Source: a virus. Taken from it: DNA of 22,765 nt. The notes under the pieces are model-generated. The model was not told where the DNA came from and searched no databases. It saw nothing but the letters and a program-made list of their open reading frames with translations. Both the position numbers and the translations under genes were made by a program. The stretch lies in IMG/VR virus record IMGVR_UViG_3300032298_000463, positions 1-22,765 of that record. The stretch is one strand, 5' to 3'. Each line of letters opens with the position of its first letter. Within the stretch, counting starts at the first letter, position 1. Below are positions 1 through 5,178 of the stretch, piece after piece.

Positions 1-12
1 CTAAGCACCCAG

Positions 13-87
13 TGGTACACCGTAGGAGAATCGAACTCCTCTTACTGCCGTGAAAGGGCAATGTCCTAACCGATAGACGAACGGTGC
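13..87 (-). tRNA. tRNA-Glu (TTC)
   Basis: A full cloverleaf on the minus strand. The acceptor GCACCGT pairs with ACGGTGT (the first pair is a G-U wobble), followed by discriminator A and an encoded CCA. The anticodon stem TTGCC/GGCAG closes the loop CTTTCAC, giving anticodon TTC. It is the last tRNA of the cluster and has its own promoter at 97-125, whose expected start is only a few bases before the tRNA 5' end. Confidence 0.93.
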
Positions 88-96
88 ATTTTATAT

Positions 97-125
97 ATTA
101 TACCATATAAATTCTTTGTTGTACA
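97..125 (-). promoter_or_regulatory. sigma70-like promoter for tRNA-Glu
   Basis: Minus strand: -35 TGTACA (120-125), a 17-bp spacer ending in TGG, -10 TATAAT (97-102). The expected start is near 90, about 3 nt before tRNA-Glu. Same architecture as seven other promoters in this window. It lies in the 40-bp gap between tRNA-Cys and tRNA-Glu. Confidence 0.8.
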
Positions 126-127
126 TA

Positions 128-202
128 TGGAAGTGAGAGTGGGAATCGAACCCACGAACAACAGTTTTGCAGACTGCGACATTACCATTCTGTCATCTCA
201 CT
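128..202 (-). tRNA. tRNA-Cys (GCA)
   Basis: The acceptor AGTGAGA pairs with TCTCACT, followed by discriminator T and an encoded CCA. The T arm is GTGGG-TTCGATT-CCCAC. The anticodon loop CTGCAAA lies between CAGT and ACTG, giving GCA. U73 is the usual discriminator of bacterial tRNA-Cys, which supports the isotype. Confidence 0.94.
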
Positions 203-204
203 CT

Positions 205-278
205 TGGCCCCCCGATAGGGACTCGAACCCCAACCAACGGTTTTGGAGACCGCTATGCTGCCATTACACCATCGAGGA
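205..278 (-). tRNA. tRNA-Trp (CCA)
   Basis: The acceptor TCCTCGA pairs with TCGGGGG (two U-G wobbles), then discriminator G and an encoded CCA. The anticodon stem GCGGT/ACCGT closes the loop CTCCAAA, giving anticodon CCA. G73 is the known tRNA-Trp discriminator. It is separated from tRNA-Cys by 2 nt. Confidence 0.93.
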
Positions 279-290
279 ATAAAATTTCTT

Positions 291-364
291 TGGGGTGACC
301 AACGGGAGTTGAACCCGTACGATCAGAATCACAGTCTGAGATGCTACCATTACATCATGGTCAC
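291..364 (-). tRNA. tRNA-His (GTG)
   Basis: The acceptor GTGACCA pairs perfectly with TGGTCAC, then C73 and an encoded CCA. The anticodon stem TCAGA/TCTGA closes the loop CTGTGAT, giving anticodon GTG. C73 fits tRNA-His. The base at -1 in the DNA is T, not the G usually encoded in bacterial tRNA-His genes (see findings). Confidence 0.92.
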
Positions 365-380
365 ACCAAAAAAATCTTTA

Positions 381-457
381 TGGTACGACTAGCACGATTC
401 GAACGTGCGACCCACAGCTTAGAAGGCTGTTGCTCTATCCATCTGAGCTATAGTCGT
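381..457 (-). tRNA. tRNA-Arg (TCT)
   Basis: The acceptor ACGACTA pairs with TAGTCGT, then discriminator A and an encoded CCA. The anticodon stem ACAGC/GCTGT closes the loop CTTCTAA, giving TCT, which reads AGA/AGG. The T arm is GCACG-TTCGAAT-CGTGC. Supplying the AGA decoder is common in AT-rich T4-like phages. Confidence 0.94.
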
Positions 458-461
458 ATCT

Positions 462-546
462 TGGTGCGAGTAGCCAGAATCGAACTGGCACGACTTGCGT
501 CGAGAGATTTTAAGTCTCTTGTGTCTACCTATTTCACCATACTCGC
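462..546 (-). tRNA. tRNA-Leu (TAA)
   Basis: A class II tRNA of about 85 nt with a long variable arm. The acceptor GCGAGTA pairs with TACTCGC, then discriminator A and an encoded CCA. The anticodon stem AGAGA/TCTCT closes the loop CTTAAAA, giving TAA, the reader of UUA. The variable arm stem is CGAC/GTCG. Only 1 nt separates its 5' end from the next tRNA-like gene. Confidence 0.94.
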
Positions 547-547
547 G

Positions 548-622
548 TATCCTTGCTTGGATTCGAACCAAGAAACCTAACTCTCGTGAAGTTAGTGGCT
601 TTACCATTTAGCCTACAAGGAT
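548..622 (-). tRNA. atypical tRNA, isotype undetermined
   Basis: The acceptor ATCCTTG/CAAGGAT, D arm GGCT/AGCC and T arm CTTGG-TTCGAAT-CCAAG are all perfect. Discriminator is A and no CCA is encoded. The anticodon arm is odd: stem CTAAC/GTTAG encloses a 9-nt loop TTCACGAGA. If a sixth pair forms, the loop is TCACGAG with anticodon ACG (Arg) but C at position 33 in place of U. An 8- or 9-nt loop could also centre CAC. It may be a degenerate gene or a tRNA with unusual decoding. Confidence 0.7.
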
Positions 623-628
623 TTAACT

Positions 629-703
629 TGGTGGGCCATGATAGAATTGAACTATCACTCAATCGATTATGAGTCGACTGCTTTACCATTAAGCTAATGG
701 CCC
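629..703 (-). tRNA. tRNA with CAT anticodon, probably tRNA-Ile2 (elongator Met possible)
   Basis: The acceptor GGGCCAT pairs with ATGGCCC, then discriminator A and an encoded CCA. The anticodon stem GTCGA/TCGAT closes the loop CTCATAA, giving CAT. It has C4-G69, C5-G68 and C29-G41 with A37 A38, the features described as favouring lysidine modification by TilS. That would make it an AUA-reading tRNA-Ile2 instead of elongator tRNA-Met. The anticodon arm also looks more like E. coli tRNA-Ile2 than tRNA-Met. Confidence 0.9.
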
Positions 704-704
704 T

Positions 705-792
705 TGGCGGAAGCGGTGAGATTCGAACTCACGGTGCCTTTCGACACGGCAGTTTTCAAGACTGCTGATTTAAACCACTCATCCACGCTTCC
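705..792 (-). tRNA. tRNA-Ser (TGA)
   Basis: A class II tRNA of 88 nt. The acceptor GGAAGCG pairs with CGCTTCC, then discriminator G and an encoded CCA. The anticodon stem GCAGT/ACTGC closes the loop CTTGAAA, giving TGA. It has a long variable arm. It is the first tRNA of the cluster, and its 5' end is 13 nt from the terminator hairpin at 806-828. Confidence 0.94.
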
Positions 793-797
793 AAAGC

Positions 798-828
798 AAA
801 AAAAACCCCGGAGATTTTAAGTCCGGGG
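798..828 (-). terminator. strong terminator hairpin upstream of the tRNA cluster
   Basis: The stem CCCCGGA/TCCGGGG (806-812 with 822-828) has a 9-nt loop. On the minus strand it is followed by eight T (complement of 798-805). The plus strand also has a TTTT tract after the stem, so it could act in both directions. It ends transcription coming from the 944-1755 genes, immediately before tRNA-Ser. Confidence 0.85.
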
Positions 829-933
829 TTTTAGTGTATTAGTTAACTTACTTCTACATACCCCGTGACACATCCTCAAGCCATAAGCATGATAATCTTG
901 TTGTTGGGTGTATAGAATAATTTTTCATAGATT

Positions 934-941
934 TATTTATA
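934..941 (-). promoter_or_regulatory. T4-type late promoter box
   Basis: Minus strand TATAAATA, an exact match to the T4 late promoter consensus, placed 3' of the 944-1495 stop codon. T4 late promoters have no -35; the start would be near 928. It is the only exact match I found by eye in this window. By composition an 8-mer like this could occur by chance in AT-rich DNA. Confidence 0.45.
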
Positions 942-943
942 TG

Positions 944-1495
944 TTAAATTACTTTAACTTTGAATTTTTCCCCATCTTTAGTCATTTTTTTAGGATCACA
1001 CATTTTTAATAGTAATTCTCCAGCTGGTATGACTGATAACACCAACATTTCAGGTTTATCACCTAATTTTAAAGGTTTAGTTGGACGATCCATAAACTTC
1101 CAAAAAGCGAAGTAATGCAATTGTCCTTGTCTATACGATTCTAAATATTGCGTATACTTATTCATATGCAAATAAAATTCTGAATCGTGTAAAACTTTAT
1201 TGTCTACCGCCCATTCAACGTTCTCAGGCAGTTTTTTAATTCTAAAATCATGCTTGCGCAATTCTGTGGAAGGCAAAATAACATCTTTTGCTGAGTGATT
1301 AACAATCTCATCAGCGAATTCACAATCTATATCAAGACGTTTTTCTTCGTACGATCTAGACTTACCATTGTTGTCTTTATACGACTTTGCTTTAGCGTTT
1401 GCTTTTTCTAAATAAGCTTCGTCAACAGCATAAGTTGTATGCAAATTTATATCTGATAAAACGTCTAAGACGTATCTTGAATTTTTATCGTTCAT
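944..1495 (-). CDS. hypothetical protein, 183 aa
   Basis: I do not recognise this protein. It is soluble, with no signal peptide or membrane segment. Residues 30-60 are Lys/Glu-rich and probably helical. The middle is aromatic and may form a compact fold, with Tyr, His and Trp around 107-136. The C-terminus is mostly hydrophobic then basic. Its ATG overlaps the stop of the upstream two-helix membrane protein in an ATGA arrangement, so the two are translationally coupled. Both are served by the promoter at 1791-1819. The transcript would end at the 798-828 terminator. A role beside the membrane protein is an inference from position only. Confidence 0.8.
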   Translation of the reverse strand: MNDKNSRYVLDVLSDINLHTTYAVDEAYLEKANAKAKSYKDNNGKSRSYEEKRLDIDCEFADEIVNHSAKDVILPSTELRKHDFRIKKLPENVEWAVDNKVLHDSEFYLHMNKYTQYLESYRQGQLHYFAFWKFMDRPTKPLKLGDKPEMLVLSVIPAGELLLKMCDPKKMTKDGEKFKVKVI

Positions 1496-1755
1496 ACTGT
1501 TGCTGCACTATAAAATAGAAAATATTTGACAATCATAAAAATTATGAAACCAGCAATCACATACTGTAGCAAATACAAGATAGGTTTGAGTAGTAGCACA
1601 AACAACAAAACAACAATCAATGTAGAAAATCCAGTGAAGTCGCCTTGAATTATATCATCAAATGCTTTTCCCCAACCGTCATCTTGCACAGTCGTATTGG
1701 TTTTTTCTACTTGTTGCTCAACCTGTTTCTTTACTTCTTCAATATCTAAAGCCAT
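1492..1755 (-). CDS. small two-helix membrane protein, 87 aa
   Basis: The N-terminal 40 residues are charged and probably helical, with Glu/Lys/Gln-rich repeats (VKKQVEQQVEK). Two hydrophobic segments follow, about 45-62 and 64-83, rich in Leu, Val, Ile and Phe, so both likely cross the inner membrane. ATG at 1755 is preceded by GAGGT at a 6-nt spacing. A sigma70-like promoter lies just upstream (1791-1819). The gene comes directly after the LPP20-like lipoprotein but has its own promoter. A holin-like or exclusion role is conceivable for a short phage membrane protein, but nothing in the sequence decides it. Confidence 0.82.
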   Translation of the reverse strand: MALDIEEVKKQVEQQVEKTNTTVQDDGWGKAFDDIIQGDFTGFSTLIVVLLFVLLLKPILYLLQYVIAGFIIFMIVKYFLFYSAATV

Positions 1756-1790
1756 ATTATACCTCGCAAATTATCATCATATATGGATAT

Positions 1791-1819
1791 ATTATACCAT
1801 AAAAATAACTCGCTGTACA
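1791..1819 (-). promoter_or_regulatory. sigma70-like promoter for the 1755 operon
   Basis: TGTACA (1814-1819), a 17-bp spacer ending in ATGG, TATAAT (1791-1796). The expected start is near 1784, leaving a leader of about 29 nt that contains the GAGGT ribosome site of the 87-aa gene. The spacer (CGAGTTATTTT) is almost the same as that of the promoter at 8552-8580. Confidence 0.85.
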
Positions 1820-1822
1820 TGC

Positions 1823-2542
1823 CTAGTTGAGAGTATGGGTCATAATAACAGCGTCCCCGCGAGCTATTGCATCCTCTACTTGTTTCTTAACTTTGGCATC
1901 ACTGATTGTGTTATGGGGGAGTTCCTGGGCTCTCTGAGATAAGCTCTTGGGAGGATCCACCTTTGCAGGTTCATTACCAAGCTCTTTATCTAGCTCTTTA
2001 AAAGCGTTAGACTTATCGAACTTATTCTTAAGAACTTTGTTGTCTTTAATAGCTTGCGCCATTAACTTGTTGGTGTCGTTGTACGGGAATATCAAGCGTG
2101 TGTATACACGATATCCTTTACCTTCTCTACGGATCTCAAACTTATCTCTTTTGAATCCTACCATCAACGTTGTGTTGGTGATTGTGCGAGTAGTACGTTC
2201 GATCTCACGTTGAATATCTGCATCTGGACCTAAACCAGCTTCAGCAGTGTATTCTTTCATCATGCTTTCAACTTGATTGTTGACTTGCGTTGCTAGTTGA
2301 CGCTTAGCGCTCATCGTAGCTTTGTCAATAGCGAATTGTAGATCCATTGAGAATTCGGTTGCATTCGCATAAATGTAACCATCGTCCTTAGTTAGGTACA
2401 TCGTAAACCATTCAGGTGCAAGTGCTACATCGACTTTTTCAGATCCTTGCTGCCATTCTGCTTTTTCACCTACTAAGCTTTTTGTACCAGCACATCCAGT
2501 TAAGGCTGCAGCGATACATGTTGCTATAACTAACTTCTTCAT
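1823..2542 (-). CDS. LPP20-like lipoprotein, 239 aa
   Basis: An N-terminal lipoprotein signal is clear: two Lys, a hydrophobic run, then lipobox LTGC with Cys17. The residue after Cys is Ala, not Asp, so the lipoprotein would be sorted to the outer membrane. Residues about 40-175 fit the LPP20 lipoprotein family: a Pro-Glu-Trp start, a YIYANATEFS segment, then a long helix where Ala, Lys and Arg alternate (AKRQLATQVNNQVESMM), and a C-terminal strand region (YRVYTRLIFP). The C-terminal 60 residues are charged and probably disordered. AAGGA lies 7 nt before the ATG. It is 9 nt downstream of the DUF4384-like gene, so the two form one unit. Exported proteins of this kind are unusual cargo in T4-like phages. 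Confidence 0.85.
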   Translation of the reverse strand: MKKLVIATCIAAALTGCAGTKSLVGEKAEWQQGSEKVDVALAPEWFTMYLTKDDGYIYANATEFSMDLQFAIDKATMSAKRQLATQVNNQVESMMKEYTAEAGLGPDADIQREIERTTRTITNTTLMVGFKRDKFEIRREGKGYRVYTRLIFPYNDTNKLMAQAIKDNKVLKNKFDKSNAFKELDKELGNEPAKVDPPKSLSQRAQELPHNTISDAKVKKQVEDAIARGDAVIMTHTLN

Positions 2543-2551
2543 AATATATCC

Positions 2552-3292
2552 TTATTGTTCAATAATAAGATTTCGACGAACAATTCGCCGATCACTGATC
2601 TTCAACGACATTAATTTGTTGTTGAGATCTTCTACATTGTAATCACGCATGAATTTTGGATCTTCATTCGTAAATACAAATACCACTGACTCGTCAAACT
2701 TTCCTGCTCGAGCAATCATTTTGTATCCAGGTGTTGGTATAGCTAATTCATTAGCAACTGCATTATTGGTGCCTATAAAACTAGGCCAAACTAATGTAGC
2801 TCTATTACCTTCAACATGGAAAGCCCAAACCTTTGTGGGTTTGTTGGTTTTCAACATAAAGTTTATGTTTTCACCAGACTTATAAAAAAATCTACCATCT
2901 ACAAAAGCATCAATACTTGGTCGTTCATTAGTAACACGTACATCTACATCAACGCTACAACTTTTTTTACCGTATACAGTGTAAACTTCTTTACGTGTAA
3001 CCTTTGCGCTTTTAATATATGCATCAGATGTAGAATATAGTGCTGTATTAGCATTACACTTTAGATCTCCGCGATGTTCAGTACATTGGCTGAATTCATC
3101 AACAAAGATGTTTTCGCCTATTGCATTACGAACAGCATCAATCTTAGCATACATCTCTGCTTTTTGGCATGCATAGTTTTCACTAACATCGGGCCCAAAG
3201 TGCCACTCAGCAGTGCCTGTTGCAGCTGTGCTAGTGCCCATAACTGCGGACAAAGCTAAGCTCGCTAAACTAATCGGTAATGGTATTTCCAT
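2552..3292 (-). CDS. secreted protein with DUF4384-like domain, 246 aa
   Basis: The N-terminus is a hydrophobic signal-like segment (residues 4-20) ending in Ala-rich sequence before TGTAEW. It lacks the usual basic start. Residues 25-115 hold four or five Cys and look like a periplasmic fold, with a motif (KIDAVRNAIGE) recalling FlgT- or LPP20-type proteins. Residues about 125-215 match the DUF4384 pattern: YKSGENINFMLKTNKP, then a Trp-rich strand, LVWPSF, and a VVFVFTNEDP strand. An in-frame TGA lies just upstream, fixing the ATG at 3292. A promoter is at 3325-3353. DUF4384 and LPP20 genes often occur together in bacteria, which supports a shared envelope function. What it does for the phage is unknown. 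Confidence 0.83.
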   Translation of the reverse strand: MEIPLPISLASLALSAVMGTSTAATGTAEWHFGPDVSENYACQKAEMYAKIDAVRNAIGENIFVDEFSQCTEHRGDLKCNANTALYSTSDAYIKSAKVTRKEVYTVYGKKSCSVDVDVRVTNERPSIDAFVDGRFFYKSGENINFMLKTNKPTKVWAFHVEGNRATLVWPSFIGTNNAVANELAIPTPGYKMIARAGKFDESVVFVFTNEDPKFMRDYNVEDLNNKLMSLKISDRRIVRRNLIIEQ

Positions 3293-3488
3293 CTTTTGCA
3301 GTAAAAATATCGTTCATATAGGATATTATACTACATTTTTCGACATTTGTAAACTGGCCTGCTATTTCTCGCAGCACATTTTCTACAGAATCACTTCTTA
3401 CTTTGAGTTGTTTTTCTTGCAGCTGGTTTTGCTGGTCTCTGTACCTTACGTTTACTTGGTACTGGTTTCTTTTTAGGTGGTGTTTCAT
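3270..3488 (-). CDS. small overlapping gene, 72 aa, unknown function
   Basis: The first 33 codons overlap the basic tail of the ClpP-like gene in another frame, and the last seven codons overlap the start of the DUF4384-like gene. The N-terminal half is Gln/Arg/Lys-rich with alternating hydrophobics (YQVNVRYRD), suggesting beta-strands. Residues 33-60 look like a regular helix and strand (SVENVLREIAGQFTNVEK), which is hard to explain as a chance frame. AAGAG lies 8 nt before the ATG. The promoter for the next gene (3325-3353) lies inside it. I do not recognise a family. Alternatively it is a long chance frame, but the non-overlapped part favours a gene. Confidence 0.6.
   Translation of the reverse strand: MKHHLKRNQYQVNVRYRDQQNQLQEKQLKVRSDSVENVLREIAGQFTNVEKCSIISYMNDIFTAKDGNTITD
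3325..3353 (-). promoter_or_regulatory. sigma70-like promoter for the DUF4384/LPP20 pair
   Basis: TTTACA (3348-3353), 17 bp, TATAAT (3325-3330). The expected start is near 3318, giving a leader of about 26 nt before the ATG at 3292. It is embedded in the coding sequence of the 72-aa gene. Confidence 0.8.
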
Positions 3489-4083
3489 TTTTCACGCTCT
3501 TCATTTTTTTCTCAAACTTTTTCTGACGTTCTGTTAAACGTTTCAATACTTCTTGTCCATCCATCCAAAGATCTTTATTAGCTAATAGAGCTGCAATTTC
3601 TTCGGGGCGTAAGAAACCATCATAGATACGTTTTAATAGGTGTTCAGACCATTTACGTTCATGTACAATATTATCATACATCTCTCCACCTTTTCCGTGT
3701 GTCATACTCGAATAGTTATGGAACATAAACATTGAATGTTCGCTAACTTCAAAAGTATCACCACATAAGAAGATCATCGTTGCAGCTGACATACATGCAC
3801 CTTCAACTGAGCAAATAACATGTGCTTGAGTATCGGCGATTGCTCTTAAGAATTGAATAGCTGTAAATAAATCACCGCCATAAGAGTTAATGTGAATTTG
3901 AATCACATCATTCTCTCCAGCATTTCGCATGATTTCAAACCATGCAACATATTCAGCTGAATCTTCTATTGCACCGCTAAGATAAAACGAGTGTAGAGAA
4001 TTTATTGATTTATTAACAAAAGCTTTTTGAATAGAAGAATTTTGTTGAACTGGTGGAGATGTGGGGTTATTTTTTGGTGTCAT
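3391..4083 (-). CDS. ClpP-like serine protease, 230 aa
   Basis: A ClpP/crotonase fold. After a 20-residue Pro/Asn/Gln-rich start come the strand FYLSGAI, the turn INSYGGDLFTAIQFL, the nucleophile motif GACMSAATM (Ser99 counted from the chosen start), and the His motif MFMFHNYSS (His122). A candidate acid lies in NKDLWMDGQE (Asp171 or Asp175). Residues beyond about 190 form a Lys/Pro-rich basic tail not seen in bacterial ClpP. ATG at 4083 is chosen because AGGA lies 8 nt upstream; an earlier ATG at 4107 is possible. It overlaps the nuclease gene by 17 nt. T4-like phages encode ClpP-like proteins of uncertain use; prohead processing is one option, but the gene lies here among early genes. Confidence 0.9.
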   Translation of the reverse strand: MTPKNNPTSPPVQQNSSIQKAFVNKSINSLHSFYLSGAIEDSAEYVAWFEIMRNAGENDVIQIHINSYGGDLFTAIQFLRAIADTQAHVICSVEGACMSAATMIFLCGDTFEVSEHSMFMFHNYSSMTHGKGGEMYDNIVHERKWSEHLLKRIYDGFLRPEEIAALLANKDLWMDGQEVLKRLTERQKKFEKKMKSVKNETPPKKKPVPSKRKVQRPAKPAARKTTQSKK

Positions 4084-4786
4084 AGGTAATTCCTTTTTCT
4101 TTCTCATATAAGGTTATCTTATGTATAAGGTCATTGACATGGTTATCCCGGTGTTCAATGAAGATTAATGGTGCGTTACTATTTTCAACAGCCATGATTG
4201 TCACTAGATTCACGATTGGTTTATTAGTTCGTTCTTCGTACATTACTGCGTATGCTGCTTCTTGCTGGAAATAATCTGTGATGTCTTTAACTTTTTTAAT
4301 TCTCGACGACGTTTTAAAATCGATGATTGACGGTACTCCATCAAACTCTGCGATGAGGTCCACTCTTCCAGCCAATCTGAGGTGGTCCGAGTAGAGAGGC
4401 ACTTCTTGCATGTATACCACTCCAATTCGCTCATCCAAGATTGGCTTGATTGTATTGAACATTCCCCGCACATGCGGCATGGCTTCTTTGAAATAATCTA
4501 CCTCGTTATCTATGTAACGTTCACAAATAGAGTGTAACGATGTACCTCTACCGGCGGCTCTTGTAGAAATTTTATTGGCTTCTTCTTCGCCAACTCTATT
4601 TCTCCAAGCTTGAATTTCATGCTTTGTAAAATGACCAAGAACGGTGGTAATTGACGGATATTTTATACCACTTGGAGTGACATATTTTCTGCCATCTATA
4701 GTCGATTCTGTTATTAAGTCTTCATAACCAAGATCAATTTTTTGATGAGAAAAATTCTTCCTCGTCAACTCTTCTATATTTTTCAA
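4067..4786 (-). CDS. PD-(D/E)XK nuclease, RecB/Cas4-like, 239 aa
   Basis: Motifs in order: GRGTSLHSICE (His85 and Glu89), a strand ending EVP near 128-130, GRVDLIAEFDG (Asp143), IIDFKTS (Asp156 and Lys158 of the DxK core), and QQEAAYAVMYEE (the Gln-Tyr motif). This is the layout of the RecB/AddB exonuclease family, a magnesium-dependent nuclease acting on DNA ends. Marine T4-like phages often carry such a single-domain exonuclease, probably for host DNA breakdown or recombination. No ATG is near the N-terminus; TTG at 4786 with AGAG 8 nt upstream is the best start. It overlaps the 60-aa gene by 53 nt and the ClpP-like gene by 17 nt. Confidence 0.9.
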   Translation of the reverse strand: MKNIEELTRKNFSHQKIDLGYEDLITESTIDGRKYVTPSGIKYPSITTVLGHFTKHEIQAWRNRVGEEEANKISTRAAGRGTSLHSICERYIDNEVDYFKEAMPHVRGMFNTIKPILDERIGVVYMQEVPLYSDHLRLAGRVDLIAEFDGVPSIIDFKTSSRIKKVKDITDYFQQEAAYAVMYEERTNKPIVNLVTIMAVENSNAPLIFIEHRDNHVNDLIHKITLYEKEKGITYDTKK

Positions 4787-4916
4787 ATTTTTTATCTCTT
4801 TTTAATTCCATTTTGCGAAGATGCACATCATGTAATGTTGCATCTTCATATAATTTAGGACTACCGTTTTTGCGCTTTGTTTTTTTAGCGCTATCACGAC
4901 GTCTAAAACTTGTCAT
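4734..4916 (-). CDS. small basic protein, 60 aa
   Basis: A very basic protein with RRR and KKTKRK in the first 16 residues, then mixed Lys/Glu helix (MELKRDKKFEKYRRVDEEEFF). It has no Cys and no membrane segment. The charge suggests nucleic acid binding, but this is inference. It sits between the FmdB-like and nuclease genes with a 10-nt gap upstream and a 53-nt overlap downstream, as expected for a member of this tightly packed cluster. I do not recognise a family. Confidence 0.65.
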   Translation of the reverse strand: MTSFRRRDSAKKTKRKNGSPKLYEDATLHDVHLRKMELKRDKKFEKYRRVDEEEFFSSKN

Positions 4917-4926
4917 GTTACACTTT

Positions 4927-5178
4927 CTAAATATGTTTAATGGTGTTACGTCTACCAGATCCCTTTTTGATCTGTTTTAATCTATCGTTGAAGTCTGAAC
5001 CAGCTCTACGATGAATCGACTTAGAGTCAGAAACTAAACCACCAGTTTCCATAGTACGATATACTTCTCCTCCGCATTCTTTACATGGTTGAGATACTGG
5101 CTGATCGCGCTGCGACATTTTTAACATCTCTTCGAAATAATGATTGCAACTCTTGCATTTGTAAGCGTACGTAGGCAT
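4927..5178 (-). CDS. FmdB-family zinc-ribbon protein, 83 aa
   Basis: It begins MPTYAYKCKSC, the typical FmdB start. Cys8, Cys11, Cys32 and Cys35 form two CxxC knuckles about 20 residues apart and should bind one zinc. The C-terminal half is basic and probably disordered (RRAGSDFNDRLKQIKKG). FmdB-like proteins are named as putative regulators; in phages their target is unknown. The start at 5178 is chosen because the family begins there; a frame opening at 5199 exists. It overlaps the tail of the 227-aa gene by 98 nt, long for this genome. Confidence 0.88.
   Translation of the reverse strand: MPTYAYKCKSCNHYFEEMLKMSQRDQPVSQPCKECGGEVYRTMETGGLVSDSKSIHRRAGSDFNDRLKQIKKGSGRRNTIKHI

Larger units (their letters stand above)
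793..943 (-). other. gene-poor gap: terminator, short reading frame, T4-late-type box
   Basis: Besides the terminator (798-828) this gap holds TATAAATA (941-934) and a 24-codon reading frame at 854-928 whose ATG falls at the expected start of a late transcript. A transcript from about 928 to the terminator would be about 130 nt. The frame has no Shine-Dalgarno sequence and may be chance. The region may instead encode a small RNA. Coding capacity is not established. Confidence 0.4.

Noticed and set aside
341-580. Plus-strand reading frame over the tRNA cluster
   Set aside because: It covers tRNA-His, Arg, Leu and parts of neighbours; the peptide is a translated cloverleaf.
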